This document shows, piece after piece, positions 26,915 through 35,400 of a DNA stretch of 35,400 nt; within the stretch, counting starts at the first letter, position 1; each line of letters begins with the position of its first letter. Made by a program: the position numbers and the translations under genes. Source of the stretch: Nitrosomonas eutropha (GTDB taxonomy: Bacteria; Pseudomonadota; Gammaproteobacteria; Burkholderiales; Nitrosomonadaceae); NCBI RefSeq assembly GCF_900116685.1, contig NZ_FPBL01000013.1, positions 1-35,400 of the forward strand, read 5' to 3'. The notes under the pieces are model-generated. The model was not told the origin of the DNA, did no database searches, and worked only from the letters and a program-made list of their open reading frames with translations.

Positions 26915-28408
26915 ATGGACTTCACAATCCAATCCGGCGATCTGGAAAAATATCATGGTGACTGTATCGTGGTAGGCGTGTTCGAGTCTCGTAAATTGAC
27001 CAGAGCGGCCAAAGCTTTGGACGAGATGAGCAAAAGTTATCTGACCAAGGTGCTTGACCAGGGAGACATGGACGGCAGGGCAAATACAACTTTACTGCTG
27101 CACAACGTCCCGGTTATTGGAAGCAAGCGAGTGTTGCTGGTCGGGCTGGGCAAGGAAGAGGAATACGCAGAAAAGGTATTTCAGGAGGCCACTCGTGCAG
27201 TTTTTAAAGCGCTGCATCAGACGGGGGTTAAAGATATCGGATTGTGTGTAGCGGATTTGATTGTAAAAGGAAGAGATGCTGCCTGGAGCGTACTGCAGTC
27301 AACCCTCCTGGCAGAAGAAAGTGTGTACCGCTTTGATCGGCTCAAAAGTAAACGTGAGGAGCGTCAGCCATCCCTGCAGAAAATTATCTTTCTCATCGGG
27401 GATGAGGTTGCGACGGCAGAAACAGAACAAGCATCGCAGCAGGGAGCAGCTATTGCGCGTGGTATGAATATAGCGAAGGACTTGGGTAATCTTGCGCCCA
27501 ATATCTGTACTCCGACCTATTTGGCCGAACAGGCTGGCGAAATGGCCAAAACATACAACCTCAAACTTTCTGTGCTGGAAGAAAAAGACATGGAGGCGCT
27601 CGGAATGGGTGCATTGCTGGCTGTGGCGCGCGGCAGTCATCAGCCGGCAAAATTGATTGTGCTGGAATACTGTGGCCAGAAAAATACTGAGAAACCAGTC
27701 GTGCTGGTTGGAAAAGGTGTCACCTTTGATACCGGTGGTATTTCACTGAAACCGGCAGCTGATCTTGATGAAATGAAATACGATATGGGCGGCGCAGCAA
27801 GTGTTTTCGGCATACTGACTGCCGTGGCAGAAATGAAGTTGCCTATCAATGTAACGGGCATCATTCCCACAACTGAAAATATGCCGGGTGGCAATGCAAC
27901 CAAGCCCGGGGATGTTGTAACCAGCCTGTCTGGCCAAACGATTGAAATACTTAATACTGATGCAGAAGGACGGTTGATTCTGTGTGATGCACTGGCATAC
28001 GCCGAGCGTTACAATCCAGAGGTGGTAATTGATATTGCTACACTGACAGGGGCCTGTGTGGTCGCCTTGGGACATGTGGTCAGTGGCCTGATGGGTACCG
28101 ATGAGCCGCTTGTTCAGGAACTGCTTCAGGCCGGGGAAAAAGTATCTGATCGTGCCTGGCAGTTACCATTGGGAGATGAATATCAAGAATTACTCAGAAG
28201 CAATTTTGCCGATATGGCCAATATCGGTGGCCGCTGGGGAGGTGCGATTACCGCAGCTTGCTTCCTTTCACGTTTTACCAGGAAATACCGCTGGGCGCAC
28301 CTTGATATTGCTGGAACAGCATGGAAATCCGGCAAAGAAAAGGGGGCGACCGGACGTCCGGTTCCGCTACTAACACAATTTCTGATCGATCGTGCACAAC
28401 AGCATTAA
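26915..28408 (+). CDS. pepA: Leucyl aminopeptidase (PepA)
   Basis: Encodes 497 residues. The M17 signature NTDAEGRL is at 347-354, and the other metal ligands sit in VGKGVTFDTGGISLKPA and MKYDMGGAASV. The protein is a hexameric, two-metal cytosolic aminopeptidase; in E. coli it also binds DNA in site-specific recombination and carAB control. The ATG follows CAGGAGT by 7 bases. It heads a pepA-holC-hypothetical-valS group, a familiar proteobacterial order, but a 256-base leader precedes it. Confidence 0.97.
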   Translation: MDFTIQSGDLEKYHGDCIVVGVFESRKLTRAAKALDEMSKSYLTKVLDQGDMDGRANTTLLLHNVPVIGSKRVLLVGLGKEEEYAEKVFQEATRAVFKALHQTGVKDIGLCVADLIVKGRDAAWSVLQSTLLAEESVYRFDRLKSKREERQPSLQKIIFLIGDEVATAETEQASQQGAAIARGMNIAKDLGNLAPNICTPTYLAEQAGEMAKTYNLKLSVLEEKDMEALGMGALLAVARGSHQPAKLIVLEYCGQKNTEKPVVLVGKGVTFDTGGISLKPAADLDEMKYDMGGAASVFGILTAVAEMKLPINVTGIIPTTENMPGGNATKPGDVVTSLSGQTIEILNTDAEGRLILCDALAYAERYNPEVVIDIATLTGACVVALGHVVSGLMGTDEPLVQELLQAGEKVSDRAWQLPLGDEYQELLRSNFADMANIGGRWGGAITAACFLSRFTRKYRWAHLDIAGTAWKSGKEKGATGRPVPLLTQFLIDRAQQH

Positions 28409-28441
28409 TATCAGCTGACACGCTCATCTCTGCGAGCAGAT

Positions 28442-28870
28442 GTGACACAGATTGATTTTTATACGGGTGCGACCGACAGATTGTTGATCGCCTGTCGTTT
28501 GTGCGCAAAAGCAGTGCAGCAGGGATTGAAAACAGTTGTTTATATTCCGGATACAGAATTGGCAAACCGATTTGATAAACTGCTCTGGACGTTCTCCCCA
28601 ACCAGTTTTGTCCCGCATTGCCAGGCAGATGACAAACTGGCGGAAGTGACGCCGGTGATCCTGAATAATCGGCCGGAGATGCCGGAAGCGGCTTACTTCG
28701 ATGTATTGCTTAATCTGGATGCGACAATTCCATCCGGATTTGAACATTTTAAGCGGATCGTTGAAATCGTTGATGAAATAGAGGACAGCAAGCTGCATGC
28801 ACGCAAACGGTACCGGTGCTACCAAGAGTTGGGACATGATATTCGCCATCATCGGCTTGAGGAAAATTAA
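28442..28870 (+). CDS. holC: DNA polymerase III chi subunit
   Basis: Encodes 142 residues from a GTG start (28442). It begins TQIDFYTGATDRLLIACRLC and contains DKLLWTFSPTSFVPHCQAD and FDVLLNLDATIP, the chi pattern. Chi links the clamp loader to single-strand binding protein, with psi as its partner. Position between pepA and valS is the standard one. The stop of pepA is 33 bases upstream, and 72 bases follow before the next gene. Confidence 0.94.
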   Translation: MTQIDFYTGATDRLLIACRLCAKAVQQGLKTVVYIPDTELANRFDKLLWTFSPTSFVPHCQADDKLAEVTPVILNNRPEMPEAAYFDVLLNLDATIPSGFEHFKRIVEIVDEIEDSKLHARKRYRCYQELGHDIRHHRLEEN

Positions 28871-28942
28871 CCGATTCCGAGCCATGCAGAAGCTATCCAT
28901 ATTCCCGGATTTTGAGTTTTTTACCTGATCAGGAGCAATCTG

Positions 28943-29344
28943 GTGGCAGATGATCAACCCGATATAACGCAGGAGCCGGAAGATGAAATCCTGCTGAATA
29001 AAGTAGATTCAATGTTGCGCAGACATCGACAGGAACAATCTTCTCTCATGCAATCTGTAGAGCAGATTATTGCAAGCTCATTTGACTCCATGGAACAGCT
29101 TCCTTCCGCTTCCGGTGAATTGCCCGGGGATATTGCCGAGTCAGCACCCGACATTGACGGGATTCCTGTTTTGACTGATCAGGTGACACTGACGATAGAT
29201 GAATGGCCATCCCCAACAGAAATTTCCGAGCTGTTGTATTTCGCTTTTGATGCAGCATTAAGAGAAGCATGTATCAGTCTGAATCCTGCTGAACGGTTGA
29301 CCTTGATTCAAGCTCTGGGAAAACGGCTGCCCAGAAATATTTAA
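28943..29344 (+). CDS. Acidic hypothetical protein between holC and valS
   Basis: Encodes 133 residues from GTG 28943, 6 bases after AGGAGC. I do not recognise a characterised family. The protein is strongly acidic in its first half, with no membrane segment. Visible features are a heptad-like stretch VDSMLRRHRQEQSSLMQSVE (about 21-40), the short conserved-looking DIDGIPVLTDQV (about 71-82), and a helical C-terminus ending LIQALGKRLPRNI. DGIPVLTDQV-like strings occur, as I recall, in hypothetical proteins at the same locus in other betaproteobacteria. It may be an uncharacterised partner of HolC or ValS. Confidence 0.85.
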   Translation: MADDQPDITQEPEDEILLNKVDSMLRRHRQEQSSLMQSVEQIIASSFDSMEQLPSASGELPGDIAESAPDIDGIPVLTDQVTLTIDEWPSPTEISELLYFAFDAALREACISLNPAERLTLIQALGKRLPRNI

Positions 29345-29360
29345 TCTTGCTTTCGTTCGT

Positions 29361-29366
29361 TATAAT
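29361..29366 (+). promoter_or_regulatory. Candidate -10 element for valS
   Basis: TATAAT at 29361-29366 is a perfect -10 match 42 bases before the valS ATG. No good -35 is seen at 16-18 bases. valS may have its own promoter in addition to read-through. Confidence 0.3.
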
Positions 29367-29407
29367 GGCCGGTTTCATTCTACCGGTTTACTTTGTGTCT
29401 GATTGTC

Positions 29408-32161
29408 ATGGAACTTGCAAAAAGCTTTGATCCAAAGGATATAGAAAATCGCTGGTACTCGGTCTGGGAGACTGCCGGCTACTTCAGCCCGGCCAAGCGG
29501 GAGGAAGTTAATGCCTACTGCATCATGCTGCCGCCCCCTAATGTTACCGGCACGCTGCATATGGGGCATGCCTTTCAGCATACCCTGATGGATGCACTGA
29601 TCCGTTATCACCGTATGCTGGGCGACAATACATTGTGGCAACCGGGCACGGATCATGCCGGGATTGCCACGCAGATTGTGGTTGAGCGTCAACTGGATCA
29701 GGAAGGAAAGGATCGTCGCCAAATGGGTCGTGAAGCTTTTCTGGAGCGAGTCTGGCAATGGAAAGAAGAATCCGGCTCCACCATTACCCGGCAAATGCGT
29801 CGTATGGGGACTTCCTGTGACTGGTCGCGTGAACGCTTCACTATGGATGAGGTACTTTCCCGTGCGGTGACTGAAGTATTCGTTCGTCTGTATCGGGAAG
29901 GGTTGATTTACCGTGGCAAACGCCTGGTTAACTGGGATCCGGTATTGCAAACAGCGGTCTCCGATCTGGAAGTGGTGTCAGTTGAGGAACAGGGATCGCT
30001 TTGGCACATTCTCTATCCTTTTGAACACCGGGCAGAAAATGGTGAGAAAGGTCTGATTGTCGCCACCACGCGGCCTGAAACCATGCTGGGTGATGTAGCG
30101 GTGGCGGTACATCCGGAGGATGAACGCTACCGGCATCTGATCGGGCATCATGTACGCCTGCCGTTGTCTGAGCGCACGATCCCGATTATTGCAGATTCCT
30201 ATGTTGATCCCGCTTTTGGTACGGGGTGCGTAAAAATTACCCCGGCACATGATTTCAATGACTATCAGGTAGGGTTGCGCCATAAACTGATACCACTTAG
30301 CGTTTTTACGCTGGATGGTAAGATCAATGACAATGCCCCGGTTGAATTTCAGGGGCTGGATCGTTTTGATGCCAGAAAGAAAGTTATTGCCGATCTGCAG
30401 GCACAAGAATTATTGGTTGAAGCTCGCCCGCATAAACTGATGATTCCACGTGGGGATCGAACCAATACGGTGATTGAACCCATGCTGACTGATCAATGGT
30501 ACCTGGCAATGGAAGGGCTGGCCAAACAGGGGTTGGCAGCGGTTGAAAGCGGTAAGGTCAGATTTGTGCCGGAGAACTGGGCGCATGTCTATAACCAGTG
30601 GCTGGAAAACATCCAGGACTGGTGTATTTCACGGCAATTATGGTGGGGGCACCGTATTCCAGCCTGGTACGATGAAGATGGCAACGTAATTGTTGCGCAT
30701 GATCTGGAGGAAGCCAGGAAACTGTCTGGTAAGGAAACCCTGTATCAGGATGAAGATGTACTGGATACCTGGTTTTCTTCCGCGTTATGGCCTTTTTCAA
30801 CATTGGGCTGGCCAGAACAGACACCTGAGCTTAAAACCTTCCTGCCTGGATCCGTGCTGGTAACCGGGTTTGACATTATTTTCTTCTGGGTGGCGCGTAT
30901 GGTGATGATGTCCCTGCATTTCACCGGCGAAGTACCCTTCCGGGAAGTGTATATCACTGGTCTGATTCGTGATGCGGAAGGCCAGAAGATGAGCAAATCC
31001 AAAGGTAACGTACTTGATCCGCTCGATCTGATTGATGGCGTTGCACTGACGGAGTTGATCAGAAAGCGTACGACCGGCCTGATGAATCCCAAACAGGCAG
31101 AATCCATCGAGAAGGCCACTCGCAAACAGTTCCCGCAAGGAATTCCCGCATTCGGCACCGATGCGCTGCGCTTTACTTTTGCCAGCCTGGCCTCGCATGG
31201 GCGTGACATTAAGTTTGACCTGCAACGCTGCGAAGGGTATCGCAATTTCTGTAACAAGTTGTGGAACGCCACCCGTTTTGTGCTGATGAATTGTGAGGGT
31301 AAGGACACAGGACTGGATGAAGGGCTGCCACTAAATTTCTCACCAGCGGATAAATGGATTATTGGTCGTTTGCAGCAGGCTGAACAGGGCGTAGTACAGG
31401 CCTTTAATGAGTACCGGTTTGACCTTGCCGCGCGCGAGATGTACGAATTTATCTGGGATGAATACTGCGACTGGTATGTAGAGCTGGCAAAAGTACAGTT
31501 GAACAGTGAAGATGAAGCACAGCAGCGTGCCACTCGTCGTACATTGGTGCGTGTATTGGAAACAGTGTTAAGGCAGGCGCATCCGATCATTCCGTTCATT
31601 ACTGAAGAACTCTGGCAGGCGGTTGCGCCGCTTGCGGGAAAAGTCGGCGCTAGCATCATGTGTCAGCCTTATCCTCAACCTGATCAGGCACGTATCGACG
31701 AGCAAGCTGCTGCTGATATTCAACTGCTCAAGGAAGTCGTAAATGCTTGCCGTACATTGCGTGGAGAAATGAAACTGTCACCGGCAGAACGTATACCGTT
31801 ATTGATAGAGGGTGATCACGCCCGGTTAGCGGATTTTTCACCCTACTTGCAAGCGCTGGCCAGATTATCTGAAGTGACTATCCTGCCAGATGGGCTGCCG
31901 GATACCGATGCGCCAGTTGCTGTGGTAGGTGATTTCAGGTTGATGCTGAAAATAGAGATAGATGTTAAGGCAGAGTGTGAACGCCTTGGTAAGGAAATCT
32001 TGCGAATAGAAACTGAAATCGGTAAAGCCGAAACAAAATTGGATAATCCTGATTTTGTTCAGCGAGCCCCAGAAAAAGTAGTGCAACAAGAAAGAGAGCG
32101 TTTGGCTGCGTTCAGTGCAACCCTGAAGAAACTGGAAGAACAGTTGCAAAAACTGAATTGA
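29408..32161 (+). CDS. valS: Valine--tRNA ligase
   Basis: Encodes 917 residues from ATG 29408 ([17 protein letters not shown]). An in-frame TTG at 29393 is possible but less likely. The class I signatures are HMGH at 51-54 (in [15 protein letters not shown]) and KMSKS at 527-531. The editing domain has [19 protein letters not shown] and [12 protein letters not shown]. The C-terminal coiled-coil arm (about 850-917) ends in leucine/glutamate-rich sequence. The enzyme charges tRNA-Val and edits threonine. It is followed by hemE after 78 bases. Confidence 0.98.
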   Translation: MELAKSFDPKDIENRWYSVWETAGYFSPAKREEVNAYCIMLPPPNVTGTLHMGHAFQHTLMDALIRYHRMLGDNTLWQPGTDHAGIATQIVVERQLDQEGKDRRQMGREAFLERVWQWKEESGSTITRQMRRMGTSCDWSRERFTMDEVLSRAVTEVFVRLYREGLIYRGKRLVNWDPVLQTAVSDLEVVSVEEQGSLWHILYPFEHRAENGEKGLIVATTRPETMLGDVAVAVHPEDERYRHLIGHHVRLPLSERTIPIIADSYVDPAFGTGCVKITPAHDFNDYQVGLRHKLIPLSVFTLDGKINDNAPVEFQGLDRFDARKKVIADLQAQELLVEARPHKLMIPRGDRTNTVIEPMLTDQWYLAMEGLAKQGLAAVESGKVRFVPENWAHVYNQWLENIQDWCISRQLWWGHRIPAWYDEDGNVIVAHDLEEARKLSGKETLYQDEDVLDTWFSSALWPFSTLGWPEQTPELKTFLPGSVLVTGFDIIFFWVARMVMMSLHFTGEVPFREVYITGLIRDAEGQKMSKSKGNVLDPLDLIDGVALTELIRKRTTGLMNPKQAESIEKATRKQFPQGIPAFGTDALRFTFASLASHGRDIKFDLQRCEGYRNFCNKLWNATRFVLMNCEGKDTGLDEGLPLNFSPADKWIIGRLQQAEQGVVQAFNEYRFDLAAREMYEFIWDEYCDWYVELAKVQLNSEDEAQQRATRRTLVRVLETVLRQAHPIIPFITEELWQAVAPLAGKVGASIMCQPYPQPDQARIDEQAAADIQLLKEVVNACRTLRGEMKLSPAERIPLLIEGDHARLADFSPYLQALARLSEVTILPDGLPDTDAPVAVVGDFRLMLKIEIDVKAECERLGKEILRIETEIGKAETKLDNPDFVQRAPEKVVQQERERLAAFSATLKKLEEQLQKLN

Positions 32162-32239
32162 TCGTTGAATGCTGATAATAGGTTTGTAATTTTTTTACGT
32201 TAATTTATCAACCTTTTTGAGATTAGGCCCATATAAACA

Positions 32240-33310
32240 ATGACCAGACTGGAAAATGATACTTTTATTCGCGCACTGCTGCGGCAGCCTGTGGACTATA
32301 CCCCCGTCTGGATGATGCGCCAGGCTGGCCGCTATCTGCCGGAGTACAACCAGACGCGGGCGCGTGCGGGTGATTTCCTTGCACTATGTAAAAATCCTGC
32401 ACTGGCAACAGAAGTGACTTTGCAGCCATTGGACAGATTTCCGCTGGATGCAGCCATTTTGTTTTCCGATATTTTGACTATTCCGGATGCAATGGGGCTG
32501 GGATTGTATTTTTCGACAGGAGAGGGGCCACGCTTCGAGCGCCCGTTACGTGAAGAACGAGAAATTCTCTCATTGATCGTGCCGGATCCGGATACGCATT
32601 TGCGCTATGTCATGGATGCTGTTACAGAAATTCGCAAAGCGCTGAACAATCGGGTGCCGCTGATTGGATTCTCAGGCAGCCCGTTCACGTTGGCATGCTA
32701 TATGGTGGAAGGTGCGAGCAGTAGTGATTATCGTCAGATCAAAACCATGCTGTATACACGCCCGGATCTGTTGCACCATATTCTGGATGTAACCGCACAA
32801 GCGGTGATTACCTATCTGAACGCCCAGATTGAAGCAGGTGCGCAGACAGTGATGATTTTCGACAGCTGGGGTGGTGCGCTATCCCATGCCGCCTATCAGG
32901 AGTTTTCCCTGCGTTACATGAACCAGATCCTGGAAGGATTAAAACGCGAACATAACGGCGAACGTATCCCGAATATCCTGTTTACCAAGGGAGGCGGGCT
33001 ATGGCTGGAATCCATCATGGCTAGTGGTTGTGATGCCATCGGACTGGACTGGACGATTGATATTGGCGAAGCGCGTCGGCGTACACAAGATAAAGTGGCT
33101 TTGCAGGGCAATCTGGATCCAGCTGTACTGTTTTCCTCACCGGAAGCTATTGCTGCTGAAGTTGGAAAAATACTGGCAAGCTATGGCCATGGGCATGGCC
33201 ATGTATTTAACCTCGGACATGGTATTTCCCAGTTTACTCCACCGGAAAATGCAAAAGCACTGGTTGAAGCAGTGCATACACAAAGTGTTCGTTATCATCA
33301 AGTCGGCTAA
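32240..33310 (+). CDS. hemE: Uroporphyrinogen decarboxylase
   Basis: Encodes 356 residues. [18 protein letters not shown] at 24-41 is the N-terminal signature containing Arg27 and Arg31. [20 protein letters not shown] holds the catalytic aspartate. [16 protein letters not shown] and [20 protein letters not shown] also match. HemE decarboxylates uroporphyrinogen III to coproporphyrinogen III in the cytosol, supplying the heme pathway that ctaA in this window extends to heme A. It ends before a strong terminator and a convergent gene. Confidence 0.97.
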   Translation: MTRLENDTFIRALLRQPVDYTPVWMMRQAGRYLPEYNQTRARAGDFLALCKNPALATEVTLQPLDRFPLDAAILFSDILTIPDAMGLGLYFSTGEGPRFERPLREEREILSLIVPDPDTHLRYVMDAVTEIRKALNNRVPLIGFSGSPFTLACYMVEGASSSDYRQIKTMLYTRPDLLHHILDVTAQAVITYLNAQIEAGAQTVMIFDSWGGALSHAAYQEFSLRYMNQILEGLKREHNGERIPNILFTKGGGLWLESIMASGCDAIGLDWTIDIGEARRRTQDKVALQGNLDPAVLFSSPEAIAAEVGKILASYGHGHGHVFNLGHGISQFTPPENAKALVEAVHTQSVRYHQVG

Positions 33311-33328
33311 TAGTTTTCAGTACAATCA

Positions 33329-33365
33329 ACGGGTTATCAAAAACTGGTAACCCGTATCTCTTTTA
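33329..33365 (+). terminator. Rho-independent terminator of hemE
   Basis: ACGGGTTA at 33329-33336 pairs perfectly with TAACCCGT at 33348-33355 around an 11-base loop, followed by ATCTCTTTTAAT. It starts 19 bases after the hemE stop. The right arm and its T-run fit a plus-strand terminator; the convergent gene may share it. Confidence 0.8.
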
Positions 33366-33379
33366 ATACCTGTTTCGCA

Positions 33380-34021
33380 TTACGGGCGGTTTTTCAGTAA
33401 CCAGACATTTTCTCTGGCCGCACATTTCCCCTTCAACCCACCAGATACCTCTGTACTTTCAAGTAGTCGCAGCTCATAGCTAGCGGCATAATGCCGATCG
33501 ATTTCTGCGCTGCCAATTGAAAAAGGAGGACCTTCCAGCAAGGTTTGATCGTATTCAAAGCAGATAAGAAGTTGTGGCGCTTTATGCGTGAGTGCCATCA
33601 GATGGGTGGTATACCGGCTGCGTATTGCTTCAGGGAGCGCAACCAGAGCGGCCCGATCGTAGATGGCATCCACGGGCCCTAGCGTAGCAGCGGTCAAATG
33701 AAACAAGTCACCAACAAAGATATCGATATTTTCTGCGTGGTAGCACTGCATGCCACTGTTCTTTGTCACTTGTGGCTCTACGCCCAGTCCAATAAATAAC
33801 TGCCTGACAGCCATTTCGCTTAGCTCAACGCCTACAACACGATAGCTGTTGGCAAGCAACCAGCCAATATCAAGCGTTTTACCACACAAGGGTAGAAAAA
33901 TACGGCTGCCCTTTACCAAATTAAGTGCACTAAAATGGCTGATTAGCAGCGGATTGACGGTAGGGCGGTGAAAGCCAATTTCACCTTGCTCCCATTTCTG
34001 ATGCCAAAAGTTTGCATCCAT
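33380..34021 (-). CDS. tpm: Thiopurine S-methyltransferase family protein
   Basis: Encodes 213 residues from the ATG at 34021. MDANFWHQKWEQGEIGFHRP is the standard TPMT start; the frame is open further upstream but without conserved sequence. The SAM-binding region shows RIFLPLCGKTLDIGWLLAN and VVGVELSEMAVRQLF. DAIYDRAALVALPEAIRSRY near residue 130 is also characteristic. Members methylate thiopurines, or selenium and tellurium compounds in bacteria; the natural substrate here is unknown. GGGA lies 8 bases upstream. It is convergent with hemE. Confidence 0.93.
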   Translation of the reverse strand: MDANFWHQKWEQGEIGFHRPTVNPLLISHFSALNLVKGSRIFLPLCGKTLDIGWLLANSYRVVGVELSEMAVRQLFIGLGVEPQVTKNSGMQCYHAENIDIFVGDLFHLTAATLGPVDAIYDRAALVALPEAIRSRYTTHLMALTHKAPQLLICFEYDQTLLEGPPFSIGSAEIDRHYAASYELRLLESTEVSGGLKGKCAARENVWLLKNRP

Positions 34022-34270
34022 AATAATTCCCAGTAGGTGTTTGATTGTAGTGATGAGATATAGCGTCACCTGTGATGGCGCAACAATTTGTATGAGATTA
34101 TCTATCCTTTGCCAGCCATTCACTGTTAGATGAAAGGGATATACACAAAATATCGTTGAAATTATTCATAGGTTTTTTTAACAGCAGAGCGCCTGATTTC
34201 TAATGCTGCGCAGCTATGAAGAACTGAAAAGCTGCAAATGGTGGCTTGGTTTTGCATTAGATACGAGTGC

Positions 34271-34695
34271 TCAAATATTACTGATCGCGACGATACGAAC
34301 ACGAACATGATTGCACTTGTCACTATCGTAGATCCCTGCGAACCATACTTCACCGTTGCCTATCATAATGCCGTCGGAGTTGGCGAATAGCTCATTGAAC
34401 ACTTGTTTCTTGATTTCCTTGACGACGCGGGCATTGAAGATGACGTTGTATTGCGACTTCAATGCCGCCGCGTTCTTTATAGATGGTTTACCGTTGACGG
34501 TTAGGGGGAACACAGTTAGGGAAACTATGCGCGCGATGTTGTGAGTTGCGACGGCGTGCTGAAGGGTGGTAAGGAACGACGCGATCTGAGCATCGGTAAG
34601 TCCTGTTACGGCGAACTTGGACTGATGGAGGTTCGCGCGCCGAATGGCGCAACCAGCCCGAACAGAAGGAGGACGATGGCCGCGCGTGTATGCAT
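34271..34695 (-). pseudogene. Frameshifted secreted-protein gene
   Basis: Two frames together make one gene. The ATG at 34693-34695 starts a clear signal peptide, MHTRAAIVLLLFGLVAPFG, but that frame stops at 34606-34608 after 29 residues. The next frame continues from about QSKFAVTGLTDAQIASFLTT to a stop at 34271, giving a mature domain of about 115 residues with a typical-looking VFNELFANSDGIMIGNGEVW motif. The break lies in a CG repeat (34634-34640), where a one- or two-base slip would restore the frame. I do not recognise the domain. It starts two bases after the deaminase stop. Confidence 0.7.
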
Positions 34696-34697
34696 GG

Positions 34698-35195
34698 TTA
34701 AGTCGTAGAATTAACACGATGTATTCCATAGAAGCGGCGATGCAGGTTGTGTACCTGCTCCGTAAGATCTGGAACCGGGCCCTCTACCACGAGGCCAGGA
34801 ACAATTTCCTGGATCGGCAGAGGGCGTACCGGAGGCGCAGGAACCCCCAACTCGGTGAGCCAAGTGACTAATTGCTCGGAAGAACTCACGTATACAATAC
34901 GACCCAGTCCGACCCAGCCGTGCGCAGCGGCACACATTGGACAATGTTCACCCGAGGTGAATACAGTTGCTGCCGCTCGCTCCCTGGGGGTCATATTAAC
35001 TGCGGCCCAACGGGCCAACTCAAACTCTGGATGACGAGTACGATCGCCAGAGGCTACCCGGTTGCGATCCTCAGCAAGTACGGTTCCGTTTGCAGCGACT
35101 AACACTGAGCCAAATGGTTCATCGCCTGCTTCTAATGCCTCAGTCGCTAGTTCGATACAGCGGTGAAGGTATTTCAACTCATCATTACTGAACAT
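34698..35195 (-). CDS. Nucleoside deaminase (cytidine/guanine deaminase-like)
   Basis: Encodes 165 residues from ATG 35195, 6 bases after GGAG; an in-frame TTG at 35207 overlaps that ribosome-binding site and is rejected. The zinc motifs are HPE at 55-57 and CPMC at 85-88. The context EHCPMCAAAHGWVGLGRIVY resembles guanine deaminase or tRNA-editing-like members rather than TadA proper, whose own gene is at 21566. Substrate is unknown. The GC content is higher than in neighbouring genes and an IS begins about 100 bases upstream, suggesting acquisition. Confidence 0.88.
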   Translation of the reverse strand: MFSNDELKYLHRCIELATEALEAGDEPFGSVLVAANGTVLAEDRNRVASGDRTRHPEFELARWAAVNMTPRERAAATVFTSGEHCPMCAAAHGWVGLGRIVYVSSSEQLVTWLTELGVPAPPVRPLPIQEIVPGLVVEGPVPDLTEQVHNLHRRFYGIHRVNSTT

Positions 35196-35335
35196 CCCAG
35201 TCTCCAATTTTTTTGTATTATCCCTACCCGAAGCAATAAAAGGCAGCAGCCTGATACCGGTCGAGTGTAGCGCAATTAATCATGTGTGTTTTAGAGCCTG
35301 TTTACAATCTGTTTCTCACCCCTGATAATAAATAG

Positions 35336-35400
35336 ATGAAGAGACCAAAATACGCCAGCGACATCAGCCGAGAGAAGTTTGCCGAGATAGAGCCATTACT
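35336..35400 (+). mobile_element. IS5-family transposase, 5' end (cut by window edge)
   Basis: ATG 35336 opens a frame reading MKRPKYASDISREKFAEIEP, the typical start of IS5-family DDE transposases with a DUF4096-like N-domain. Only 21 codons are in the window. The likely left end of the element is near GAGCCTGTTTACAATC at 35294-35309. The element continues beyond the window, so neither completeness nor target duplication can be judged. Confidence 0.85.

Noticed and set aside
28424..28957. Long antisense frame opposite holC
   Set aside because: holC on the plus strand is clear and the antisense protein has no recognisable domain.
29393..29407. TTG start of valS
   Set aside because: [11 protein letters not shown] at 29408 is the expected N-terminus; the extra five residues lack conserved sequence.
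30745..31659. Long antisense frame opposite valS
   Set aside because: A serine/arginine-rich shadow of a conserved aminoacyl-tRNA synthetase gene; no start signals.
34162..34270. Small gene or terminator between tpm and the broken secreted gene
   Set aside because: Only a 6-bp pair GCAGCT/AGCTGC (34210-34215, 34230-34235) without a T-run and a short frame with no ribosome-binding site were seen.
35196..35207. TTG start of the nucleoside deaminase
   Set aside because: It overlaps the ribosome-binding GGAG that serves the ATG at 35195.

Overview
The window looks like a chromosomal segment of a betaproteobacterium, most probably Nitrosomonas or a close relative. The evidence is the sequence character of the ribosomal proteins and RpoA, a COX15-type heme A synthase, the rnfH-ratA/smpB and pepA-holC-valS neighbourhoods, and a moderate GC backbone. 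The genus is an inference from recalled protein character, not from a search.

Region 1 (1-14,220) is a complete, all-plus-strand S10-spc-alpha ribosomal super-cluster. It starts with the tail of tuf (EF-Tu) and runs rpsJ, rplC, rplD, rplW, rplB, rpsS, rplV, rpsC, rplP, rpmC, rpsQ, rplN, rplX, rplE, rpsN, rpsH, rplF, rplR, rpsE, rpmD, rplO, secY, infA, rpmJ, rpsM, rpsK, rpsD, rpoA, rplQ. Two successive hairpins close it. The cluster is strikingly AT-rich, with many AGA/AGG and ATA codons, unlike the tuf tail before it and the genes after it. Three longer intergenic gaps carry perfect hairpins at or just after the stop codon.

Region 2 (14,270-24,260) holds housekeeping genes: tRNA-Thr(CGU); rnfH and ratA facing smpB; heme A synthase ctaA; an RDD membrane protein; a MITE-like hairpin repeat; the 4.5S SRP RNA just upstream of dnaX; ybaB; rluB convergent with prmB; tadA overlapping a YkuD-domain gene; and an NAD-type malic enzyme. 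Much of this serves translation. PrmB methylates L3, whose target glutamine is visible in rplC here; SRP RNA delivers nascent chains to SecY; SmpB and RatA are ribosome-associated.

Region 3 (24,260-34,030) holds serB, an HDOD-GGDEF signalling protein, pepA-holC-(acidic hypothetical)-valS, hemE with a clear terminator, and a convergent thiopurine methyltransferase gene.

Region 4 (34,270-35,400) is accessory. It contains a zinc nucleoside deaminase, a secreted-protein gene broken by a frameshift between its signal peptide and mature domain, and the first bases of an IS5-type transposase at the window edge.

I did not find a clearly new multi-gene system. The most useful leads are the compositional anomaly of the ribosomal cluster, a four-cysteine S4 protein, the leader or small-RNA candidate upstream of pepA, the MITE-like repeat, the cytosolic-looking YkuD protein, and the frameshifted secreted gene beside an IS.
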